A stretch of 64,000 nt of DNA from CAZVFX01 sp964626565 (GTDB lineage Bacteria > Myxococcota_A > UBA9042 > CAIXZC01): the NCBI GenBank assembly GCA_964626565.1, contig CAZVFX010000016.1, positions 18,632 to 82,631 on the forward strand, given 5' to 3'. The notes below the pieces were generated by a model, which worked only from the letters and a program-made list of their open reading frames with translations, did no database searches and was not told where the DNA came from. Positions 35,748-44,400 of this stretch are shown piece after piece (position 1 is the stretch's first letter; each line of letters opens with the position of its first letter). Both the position numbers and the translations under genes were made by a program.

Positions 35748-36805
35748 GCAGGATACGGGTTCTCGTGGTAGACGATTCCCGCTTTATGGTGAGTCTCATC
35801 TCCTCGGTTCTGGAGGCGGCCGGCGATATGGAAGTGGCCGGTTTCGCCCTGGACGGAAGGGACGCGGTGGAGAAGGCGCGGGCCCTTAGACCGGATGTTA
35901 TCACCATGGACGTTGTCATGCCCCGAATGGACGGTCTGGAAGCCACCCGGGTCATAGTCAGCGAACTGGATACTCCCATAATCGTGCTTAGTGCGCACAC
36001 GGGCGAGGGAGCGAGGCTCACCGTGGAAGCGCTGCAGGCAGGAGCGGTGGACTGTATCGCCAAGCCGGGGGGTGAGCGTTCCATGTCCCTGGAGTCCATC
36101 GCGGGGAACCTGGTTGCCAAGGTGCGGGGAGTCGCCCGTCAGTCTCGGCGGATTGCGCCTGCTCCTCCTCCGCCTCAGTCCGCGGTCCCGGGGGCCGGGC
36201 GCCTGCCCCGGGGAACCGACCGAGCCGCGCCCGTTGCGGTTGCGATCGGGGCTTCGACCGGGGGAATTCAGGCCCTGAATTCCCTGCTTCCTCGATTCGA
36301 TGCGCAGATACCCTTCGGCATCATTGTCGTGCAGCATTTTCCGTCCGGATTCACCGCACAACTGGCGGAACGTCTCAATGAGGTTTGCACTATCAGCGTC
36401 ATGGAGGCTCATCCGGGGCAGCGGTTGTCCAGGGCAACCGCGCTAATCGCACCCGGCGGCTGGAATCTGGAAATCACCCCGGGGCTTCGAGTCAAGCTGA
36501 GCGAAGACTCCTCCCCGGGAGTGATGCGGCCATCCGTTGATGTTACCTTTGCTTCCGTGGCCAGAGTTTTCGGCGCGGCTGGGGTGGGCGTTGTTTTGAC
36601 CGGGATGGGCAAAGACGGAGCCGAAGGAGTGCAGGTTCTCCATCGGGCCGGCGCCCGCGTCATCGTTCAGGACCACAAGACAGCCACTGCACACGGCATG
36701 CCCCGCGCCGCGCTGGAAACCGGGTGTGCCGACGCAGTCCTGCCCCTGGAAAAGATCGCCGGGCACCTCCTGTCGCTGGCAGCTAGTCGGAGAAGCGGAA
36801 CCTGA
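35744..36805 (+). CDS. cheB: CheB methylesterase
   Basis: The 353-residue two-domain protein has a receiver (phosphoacceptor D56, ITMDVVMPRMDG), a linker rich in Pro and Ala, and the methylesterase/deamidase domain. The catalytic triad is seen as S171 (AIGASTGG), H198 (VVQHFPSGFT) and D291 (GMGKDGAEG). It removes methyl groups that CheR adds to receptors. The start is GTG, overlapping the cyclase stop by 4 bp (GTGA). It ends 23 bp inside the convergent TonB-like gene. A complete CheR/CheB pair implies a real methyl-accepting receptor elsewhere in the genome. Confidence 0.95.
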   Translation: MSRIRVLVVDDSRFMVSLISSVLEAAGDMEVAGFALDGRDAVEKARALRPDVITMDVVMPRMDGLEATRVIVSELDTPIIVLSAHTGEGARLTVEALQAGAVDCIAKPGGERSMSLESIAGNLVAKVRGVARQSRRIAPAPPPPQSAVPGAGRLPRGTDRAAPVAVAIGASTGGIQALNSLLPRFDAQIPFGIIVVQHFPSGFTAQLAERLNEVCTISVMEAHPGQRLSRATALIAPGGWNLEITPGLRVKLSEDSSPGVMRPSVDVTFASVARVFGAAGVGVVLTGMGKDGAEGVQVLHRAGARVIVQDHKTATAHGMPRAALETGCADAVLPLEKIAGHLLSLAASRRSGT

Positions 36806-37913
36806 TAGGTATGGAGAAGTAGTCACTTGAGTCTCGAGGCGCCCCCAGGCGGGAGCTGTTCGCCTCCAGAAAACCACGCCAACGTTCATCGCCGTCCAAT
36901 TCGATCACCCGCACCACCGCTGCATCCCCGGAACTGCCCGGGCTTTGGAGCGTCGCGAGCACCTTGAACGGGACGACCTTCCACCCGGGCTCCGGACTCG
37001 CACCGACATCCGAACCGGCAAGGCGGGTAGCAAACCGGTCCACCGCGTCCAAGCCTGACGGGCGCACCACCAGGGAGCGGACCGCCCCTGCTTCCTCGGT
37101 GTTGAGGATAGCAACGGCGACATAGAACTCGACCTTTCGGCGGATGTCGGGGAGCGGGTAGGGTCCCCCTTCCCGGACCATCCGGACCGCTTGCTCTTCA
37201 AGCAGGGTCAACCCCTCCTGCGGTTCCACCGCCTCGACGTCGATGGGGGCGCCTTCAGCGTCGAGGCGAAAGCGAACCGTCACGTCTCCTTCCAACTCCA
37301 AATCCACCGCCTCACGCGGGTAGCTGTGCCGTGCATATACTCGCTCCCTGAGTTCGTTTCGCGCGGCATCGGACAGAATCGCATCACCGGGGAGTGCGGT
37401 AAGATAGCCGTTGCCGAGACCTGATACCAGCGCGGGCGGAGGAGAATCGGAAATGCGGGGGGTCGCAGGCTCTGCCGGTTTTCCCGGTGCAGGTGGCGGC
37501 GGGGTCAGGGCGGGCGTGTCGGGGCCCGCCAGTTTCTTCGCTGATGGCACCTTCCAAACGTCTAACGGTACCGCCTCTCGCCGGGGGTACCAGTCGAGCG
37601 CCGGACGGGGGGTCAGAGCGGGCGCCTCAGGCGGTACCAGATCGCTGGCGGCCCAGCGGTCGGCGAGGGGACGGGGGGCGTCGCTGAAGCTCTCCATCAA
37701 CGGCCTCGAATCCTCATTGGGAATCGTCCGTTCCTCGTCGGGAGTCAACTCCAGCGAGGCTTCAATGCTGGCCACAGCCTCTGTCTCGTTGGGGCGGCCC
37801 AAGTAGTAGAGAGCCGGGGGCGTGGCGAGCAGATGGCATCCCAGCGATGCAATAAGTAGCATCCGCAGCTTTCTACTTCCCTTTGAACTTGCCCCCAGCA
37901 TTTTGAAGCTCAT
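36783..37913 (-). CDS. TonB-like energy transducer
   Basis: The 376-residue protein has one N-terminal membrane anchor (RMLLIASLGCHLLATPPALYY), a Pro-rich middle (about 75-160) and a TonB-type C-terminal domain (about 190-260: YPREAVDLELEGDVTVRFRLD ends in VRMVREGGPYP). Residues beyond 265 form an extra beta-rich part of about 110 residues that is unlike TonB. It probably spans the periplasm and works with an ExbB/ExbD motor such as the pair at 19745-20841. The start is uncertain: AGGAG abuts the ATG at 37913, but lies 12 nt before the Met at 37901. The 3' end overlaps cheB by 23 bp, tail to tail. Confidence 0.85.
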   Translation of the reverse strand: MSFKMLGASSKGSRKLRMLLIASLGCHLLATPPALYYLGRPNETEAVASIEASLELTPDEERTIPNEDSRPLMESFSDAPRPLADRWAASDLVPPEAPALTPRPALDWYPRREAVPLDVWKVPSAKKLAGPDTPALTPPPPAPGKPAEPATPRISDSPPPALVSGLGNGYLTALPGDAILSDAARNELRERVYARHSYPREAVDLELEGDVTVRFRLDAEGAPIDVEAVEPQEGLTLLEEQAVRMVREGGPYPLPDIRRKVEFYVAVAILNTEEAGAVRSLVVRPSGLDAVDRFATRLAGSDVGASPEPGWKVVPFKVLATLQSPGSSGDAAVVRVIELDGDERWRGFLEANSSRLGAPRDSSDYFSIPIRFRFSD

Positions 37914-37974
37914 CTCCTAAAGGTCGGCGATCATCTTCCGATACAGTGTAAGGCAAGAAGGAACGGAGGCACAA

Positions 37975-38145
37975 ATGAAACCCGCATCGTCGCCCTGGCA
38001 ACCCGACCCAGATTACCACCGCGTTCGCCGGTTGCAAGAGGAAGTACGCCGTGGCAAATACAAGACATCGAGTCAACGAATCGCGCTGTGCCTCATTCGC
38101 TCCCACCTCATCGCTGAACTCAGTTCCGGCCGGCATCAGAAGTAG
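37975..38145 (+). CDS. Small FlgM-like protein (56 aa)
   Basis: The short frame starts at the ATG 5 nt after a strong GGAGG (37965-37969), so it is likely translated. The product MKPASSPW...YHRVRRLQEEVRRGKYK...QRIALCLIRSHLI ends in a helix pair like the C-terminal region of FlgM anti-sigma-28 proteins ('i..lk..i..G.Y.v....iA..ll'). The match is short and could be chance. There are no flagellar genes in the window. It is divergent from the TonB-like gene. Confidence 0.55.
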   Translation: MKPASSPWQPDPDYHRVRRLQEEVRRGKYKTSSQRIALCLIRSHLIAELSSGRHQK

Positions 38146-38183
38146 CCTCTGCCGCAGAAACCCGCGGAAACGACCGTTGTTAT

Positions 38184-38213
38184 TTGACCCTTCTTAACTG
38201 TTCATGTTAACAT
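38184..38213 (+). promoter_or_regulatory. Putative promoter with overlapping palindrome
   Basis: TTGACC, 18-bp spacer, TAACAT, about 36 bp before the next start. A perfect 12-bp palindrome CATGTTAACATG (38203-38214) covers the -10 region and would be a good operator for a dimeric regulator. Confidence 0.5.
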
Positions 38214-38248
38214 GTGTTAGTGGTGTCTGCTAAGTACGAGAGGATACA

Positions 38249-41200
38249 TTGCGACAGCAAATGGTGAAGTTGATTCCTTTGGCGGTGCTGGCCGTCATGG
38301 CGGCGACTGTTGTTTGCCCCTCCGGGCTCAGCGCTCAAGAGCTTGACCCTGAGGCGACGGCAGCAAAGCTGGTTGACCCCACCCAACGTGACGGGGCCGT
38401 CAGGGACCTGACCGCGATGGGCGACAAAGCTCTGCCCTCGCTGAAGCGGCTGCTGATGTCGAAGCGTAGCAGTGAGTTCCTGCGTCGCGAGATACTCAAG
38501 CTGCTCCCTCAATTCGGTGGTAAGGGCATCGCCATCATCAAGGGTGCGGTGAAAGAGTCTGCCCTGGAACTTGAGGCAGCCAAGCAGCTGACCAGGGTGA
38601 CGCCGGACAAGGCGATCGGAAGCTCGATGTTTGAGCTGTTGACTTCGTCGCTGAATCCGAAGGTGCGATTGTTGGCGCTGGACTGGCTGGCTGAACACGG
38701 CAGTGCCAACAAGCTCAATGAGCTTCTGTACGACGCCCTGTCGGACCCCAGCGCCAAGATCAGGTTGCGGTCTGGTACTTTGATAGCGAACCGGATCGGC
38801 TTGGACTCGCTGCCCAAACTGATGGGCATGCTCAGAAAGGCTGAACTGGCTCGCTCCAACTCCAACCTCGGGCTCAGGTTGGCCATACTGGAGACGCTGG
38901 GCATTCTGGGGCGAAAGGGGCAAGCCGAAGCTCGCCGGGTGATTCCAACCCTGCTTCAGGCCCTGGGAGAGGAAGACGAGCGCCAGCTTGCAATTGACAT
39001 GCTGGTGGAATTGGGCAGTCCTGCGGTTTCCTCCCTGCTGATGATTCTCAAAGCCGGAGATACGAGCCGAGCCGCGGCTGCCATGGATGCACTGCTTTCC
39101 ATTGGCCAGAAAGCCGCGCCGGAAGTGGTCTCACTGTTGCAGGCCAGGCACCCGAAAATGAAGAAGATGGCCCGCCAGTTCCTTTGCTTCTACCAGGACC
39201 CGGCGGTTTTTCCGCTTCTCCAGGATCTCTATCCGCGAGCAGAACCGCGGGATCGAGCGATGATCCTCAAAATCGTAAGTCTTTACGACTCGGCTGAGCC
39301 GTTCGAGTTCATCGTTCAAGCGACCAATGACGAAGATTCACTGGTGCGCCGACAGGCGGTTCGGCTGTTGGCCGATACCGCGCGTAAGGCTGCGGTGCCT
39401 GTGTTGCTCACACGGGCCGAAGAGGACCCGGACCTTGATATCCGCCTGGCTGCAGTACGAGGGCTGTACTCCATGGGCGAAACGGAGGCGGTGCCCTCCT
39501 TCGTTCGCATGCTCGAGTATGAGAAGTGGCAAGTGCGACTTGAGATCCTGAAGGCCATGGCACATATGGGTACGCCATCCGACGTCAAGACCGTGTCGGA
39601 GCAGCTTCGGCATCGCAAGTCTGAACTTGCCGGGGCCGCGGGGCGCGCACTGGCCAACACCACCTATCTCACCGGCCAACGTTCGCCGGACGAGTGGGTC
39701 GCCGATGTCAAGGAGGTAATCGAAACGGATGACGACCTCAAGGGTATCGAGGTAGCGCTCAAGAGGATCCCTGTTGCCGATGAGGATCTGGAGGTAGCGG
39801 TCCTGGGTTCCGGGGATCAGGTCATCCTGGTTCTCATCCCCAGCGTCTCCTTGAGGACCAAGTATCTCCCTCACTACCTTGGTGAATTGGCTGGCGACTA
39901 CAAAGTTGTCGTGGTTCCCTTCAGGGGTTGCAAGAGCAAGGTTAACGAACGTCCGTCGCTTTCCGATTGCCTGGAGCGGTTCTCGGAGCGGATGGCCATT
40001 GTGAAGCAGGAAGTGTCCAGCGGGCCGGTCATTCTCATCGGCCAGTCCGTGGCAGGATTCGCCGCCATCGACTACGCAGCCAAGAATCCCGACGCTGTGA
40101 CCAGCCTGGTGCTCGGCAATCCCATATTTCCCCGCAGGTACTACGTCGAGACGGCCCTCAAGAGGACGGTAGAGAAGCTGCCCGCCCGCTGGCAGAAGGA
40201 GTTGGAGTTCCTGGACCACAACTCGGGCATGTTTTCCCCTCGCGCTCGTAACGCGTACAAGAGCAAGGTGGAGTTGGCCTCGCAGGTGAGGGGCGAGGGT
40301 AGGGCCATGCTGGTTTCCGCGGGCCACTACGGTCTTGGCTGGTTTCTCAGCGACGTCCACTTTCCCTACGAAGACGCAGGAGTGGAATCTTCCCTCGCCA
40401 ACCTCAAGGCGCCAGTGCTCCTGGTGTTCGGAAAGGACGATTGGGTGCTGGCGGAGAACCGGGAGGAATTCCGCAGGATTGGAAACATCACCGGGAACCT
40501 GGTGTGGACCTCAATGGACGGGAGTATCCGCTTCTCGATGATCGAGCAGCCGGAACGATTCCAGGCCGCGGTACAGCGGTTCATTCGCGAGTACCGGCTG
40601 GAAGGGCGGGTTGCGGGTATGGGCGGCGGTTTGCCCACCGCGGCGGTCGTTTTTGGCGAGATTGGTGAGTTTGTCCCCATGGAGGCCGCAGTCGAGGTGG
40701 CCGCGCCTACGTCCAACAGGCCTGAGGGGCAACTCCTCGAGCCCAGCCGGCTGACCACCTTCCTTAATCATCGCACGCCCGAGAACATCGTCTCCCATGA
40801 ACCGTTCCGCGCAGAAGAGATAGAAGTGGAGGTGGTGGAGGTAGTACCCGTGACGCCCACAGCCGTGCCGGGTGAGACCGGGGACCCCGAGAGCGGGACC
40901 CCGACCGGGGGACCACCACCGGAACTGGCGGGAGGCCCGGGGCCCACCGGGAGTGGAACCCCCACTGCCATTGGCCCCACCGGAATGCCCGGTGCACTCA
41001 TCGAGACCGGGCCCTCTCAGCGCAGCCCAGTGTGGGACTACGTTGGATGGGGTCTGCTGGGTGTGGGCGTGGTCGGACTGGCCGGGGGTGGATTCATGCA
41101 GTGGCAAGCTGCGGCCCAGCTTGACCTGGCCAATTCGCTGGACCCCGGGGAATACAGCACTCAGGCAAAATACGACGGAGACTTCGACGCGATGTACAAT

Positions 41201-41389
41201 CAGGCAGGGTCCTACTTGAACTTCGCGTATATCGGATATGGTGTTGGAGGTCTGCTGGCGCTCGTTGGTATCGACTTGCTGCTTGGCTGGCCAATATCGG
41301 TGGGAGAATCCGCGCCGCCAACCAGGGTTTCTTTTATGCCGCTGGTAACGCCTGACGGCGGGGCGCTGGTACTCGAACTGGGTCTTTGA
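38249..41389 (+). CDS. Secreted/membrane protein: HEAT repeats fused to an alpha/beta-hydrolase-like domain
   Basis: The 1046-residue protein has a signal peptide (LIPLAVLAVMAATVV...GLSAQ), about 12-14 HEAT/Armadillo-like repeats (about 40-490: VRRQAVRLLADTARKAAVPVL), then an alpha/beta-hydrolase fold (about 525-780). The nucleophile elbow GQS600VAG and an acidic residue D730 (FGKDDWVL) are present, but the catalytic His position before EQPERF carries Arg (SIRFSMIEQPE), so catalysis is doubtful. A Pro/Gly linker and C-terminal membrane segments follow (YVGWGLLGVGVVGLAGGGF and YGVGGLLALVGIDLLL). The start is TTG 38249, 5 nt after GAGAGG; an ATG at 38261 is possible. The stop is followed after 17 bp by the ATG of the next gene. 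Confidence 0.85.
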   Translation: MRQQMVKLIPLAVLAVMAATVVCPSGLSAQELDPEATAAKLVDPTQRDGAVRDLTAMGDKALPSLKRLLMSKRSSEFLRREILKLLPQFGGKGIAIIKGAVKESALELEAAKQLTRVTPDKAIGSSMFELLTSSLNPKVRLLALDWLAEHGSANKLNELLYDALSDPSAKIRLRSGTLIANRIGLDSLPKLMGMLRKAELARSNSNLGLRLAILETLGILGRKGQAEARRVIPTLLQALGEEDERQLAIDMLVELGSPAVSSLLMILKAGDTSRAAAAMDALLSIGQKAAPEVVSLLQARHPKMKKMARQFLCFYQDPAVFPLLQDLYPRAEPRDRAMILKIVSLYDSAEPFEFIVQATNDEDSLVRRQAVRLLADTARKAAVPVLLTRAEEDPDLDIRLAAVRGLYSMGETEAVPSFVRMLEYEKWQVRLEILKAMAHMGTPSDVKTVSEQLRHRKSELAGAAGRALANTTYLTGQRSPDEWVADVKEVIETDDDLKGIEVALKRIPVADEDLEVAVLGSGDQVILVLIPSVSLRTKYLPHYLGELAGDYKVVVVPFRGCKSKVNERPSLSDCLERFSERMAIVKQEVSSGPVILIGQSVAGFAAIDYAAKNPDAVTSLVLGNPIFPRRYYVETALKRTVEKLPARWQKELEFLDHNSGMFSPRARNAYKSKVELASQVRGEGRAMLVSAGHYGLGWFLSDVHFPYEDAGVESSLANLKAPVLLVFGKDDWVLAENREEFRRIGNITGNLVWTSMDGSIRFSMIEQPERFQAAVQRFIREYRLEGRVAGMGGGLPTAAVVFGEIGEFVPMEAAVEVAAPTSNRPEGQLLEPSRLTTFLNHRTPENIVSHEPFRAEEIEVEVVEVVPVTPTAVPGETGDPESGTPTGGPPPELAGGPGPTGSGTPTAIGPTGMPGALIETGPSQRSPVWDYVGWGLLGVGVVGLAGGGFMQWQAAAQLDLANSLDPGEYSTQAKYDGDFDAMYNQAGSYLNFAYIGYGVGGLLALVGIDLLLGWPISVGESAPPTRVSFMPLVTPDGGALVLELGL

Positions 41390-41406
41390 ACATGAGGGAG
41401 GCGCAG

Positions 41407-44400
41407 ATGCGGTTCAGTTGTTCTGCCCCTGTTGTAGCGAATATTGTCTGCCTGCTTCTGGTGCTGGCGCAAGCCTCGTGCTTGCCCGAAGTGCAGCGGA
41501 AGGTGATCGGCACAGTGGACGACAAAGGAAAGACTCCGGACGTCGGGAGCCCTGACGCACTCGGCGATGCAGCCGACGGAATCGGTGATGCTCTGGCTGA
41601 CGGCGATGGCTTGCCCGGCGATGGCTTGCCCGGCGATGGCGGCCCGACGGACGGAGAGACGCCGCCGGACGTGACCGCCGATGTGCCGGTTCTGGATGCG
41701 GCCGGCGCCCACCTGGTGGGTGCCGAAGGGGGCGACTTCCTGTTCACAGGCAACGTCCTGCTGTCGATTCCGGCCGGTGCGCTTGAGGAAGAAATTGAGC
41801 TTGTGGTCACGCTCTCGGAAGAGGAGATTCCCGGCGCACTTGGTTTGGACCCGGCTGTTACCGCGGTCTGGGAATTGGGACCGGCAGGTACGCAGTTCGC
41901 CGAGCCGGTAACGGTGATCCTCCCGCTGCTCGAAGGTTTGGAAGTCAGCCCCTACGATTGGGTCAAACTTGTCGCTTTTGTCGGTGAGCCCGAAAGCTAC
42001 AACAAGGTGCCGGCAGCTCTCATTTCGGCCGATTCAGTGCAACTGGAAACGGACCATTTCTCACTCGCCTTTGCCGGTCTCAACGAACCGGTCGCGCCCG
42101 GCTGCGTGCCTGAGGTTTGCGACGGTCTGGACAACGACTGCGACGGCGAGGCGGACCAGGGGTTGGGACCGGTGACATGCGGCTTCGGGCCATGTGAGCA
42201 CACGGTGGAAAGCTGTGTTGAAGGCGTGCCCTTTGAATGCGACCCCTTCGAAGGCGCGGAAACTGAAATCTGTGACGGCGTGGACAACGATTGCGATGGC
42301 TCCGTCGACGAGGGACTCAGCTTGTCGGATATCGCCGACCTCCAGGCCCAGACCGAGTGCCGGACCGGAGGGATCTGCGCCGGCGGCGGAGTTGTGGCGG
42401 CATGCGGCAAAAATGCAAATGGTGCGGCCGCCTGGCTGTGCAACTACGACGCCGTCGACTTCAACGGCGATACCGGCCTGCTCGTTTATGAGGGCAAGGA
42501 GTCGGCGTGCGATAACTACGACACCAACTGCGATGGGGAAGTGGACGAGGGCGCCTGTCCAGCCCTGACCCAGTGCGACGACAATCCCATCAAGTGCCAG
42601 TCGGGAGCTTGCGTCAAGCCCCTGGAGGAAGCTGGAGAGGCAATGTACTGCACCAGCCAGGCGAATAACTGTCTGGCGGGTAACCTCATCGACGGCCTGG
42701 TAGAAATCGAACCCAACGGCGTCTGGTGCCAGGATAAGGACAACGTCGCAATCTGTATGACCGAGGGGGGGGGGTGGAACAATTTCGCCACGGATCCGGA
42801 CGTACTATACTACTCGACCTGCGCCGACATTTTTGGAGATCCCACCCTGTTCATGTGCGATGTGGAGCTCAACGAATGCTCCTCGGGGTGTGACTCTGAT
42901 GAGGCTTGCATCGCCCAGGACACCGACCTGTGCGACGGAACCACGGAGTGCGTGGATGGAGCCTGCCTCGATGTGCCCGATACCGCGGTGGTCTGCAACG
43001 AGGATACCGAGTGTATGGACAGTGAGTGCATACCGGAGACGGCAGAGTGCCAGGACACCTCAATCAATGATCAGGGTGAGTGCGACGATGGCGACCTTTG
43101 CACCGGCCCCGGAACGTGTTCGGATGGAGCCTGCCTCACGGGCGAGGCACTCGACTGCGACGACGCCAACCCCTGCACGGTCGACTCCTGTGACGGATTG
43201 ACCGGGGAATGCGCATACGACGCCGACTTCCTGGAGAGTGGACTTTGCGATACCGGCAATCTCTGCAAACTGGACGGTGTGTGCACAGCCGGTGTTTGCG
43301 AAGCAGAGGACGTTGACTGTGCGGATGAAAGCCCTTGCACCGCGGATAGCTGCGATACCGAAACGGGGGACTGCATTCACGACGCGGCCGCCGCACTCGG
43401 CAGTGAGTGCGACGACCTGGATGCGTGCACCGAAGCCGACACCTGCGACGCGGAAGGAGCTTGCGCCGGGACAGCCCTCGATTGTGACGATTCCAACGAA
43501 TGCACCGGGGACACTTGTGACTCGGAGCTGGGTTGTCAGTACACCAACCAGGACAACGACACACCTTGCGTCTACGTCGACCCGGATTCGGGCGAGCCCG
43601 ACGAGTGCTACCCTAACGGCAAGTGCGATGGATTGGGTGCTTGCGATACCGGCCTGGATATCTGCGTTTGCCACGATGAAAGTCAGTGTGTCGGCTTCGA
43701 CGATGGCAACCTGTGCAACGGCATTTGGTGGTGCGCCGACAAGTTTGTCGGCTGTGCGGAAAAGCCTGATTCAGTGGTGGAGTGTCCCGCCGACAACGAT
43801 ACCCAGTGCGCTCTCAACCTTTGTCAGACCGGCACCGGGCTGTGCGAGCTGACGCCGGTGCAGGACGGGACAGGTTGCGACGATGGCAGCCAGTGCACCG
43901 TCAGCGACGCATGTGATGCGGGAGTATGCGTGGGTGAGACGTTGGATTGTGATGACGCCAACGTCTGCACCGACGATTCCTGCGACGTCGCTGCCGGGTG
44001 CATCAACGCACCTAACTCCGGGGCTTGTGATGACGGGGCCAGTTGCACCATCGGTGATCATTGCGAAGCCGGCACGTGCGTGTTCGACCAGACCACGGAC
44101 TGCGATGATGGCGACCCGTGCACTCAGGATGATTGCGACGAGGCGGGCCAGTGCCTGCCCCCTTCCCCCATAGACGGATGCTGTCAAATAGATGACGATT
44201 GCGAAACACTCGATGGAGAAGTCTGCTTCCAATTCGCCTGCTGCGCCGGCGACTGCGGAGGCAAGGAGTGTGGCGGCGACGGGTGCGGCGGCACCTGTGG
44301 CGAGTGCCCCGGACTGCAAGTGTGTGCGGATGGCGCATGTTGCTCACCAGTCTGCCTCGGGAAAGAGTGCGGGGACGACGGCTGTGGCGGTGAGTGCGGC

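Noticed and set aside
37873..38136. Minus-strand frame of 87 codons
   Set aside because: It overlaps the start of the TonB-like gene and the FlgM-like gene, which has a much better ribosome site on the plus strand.
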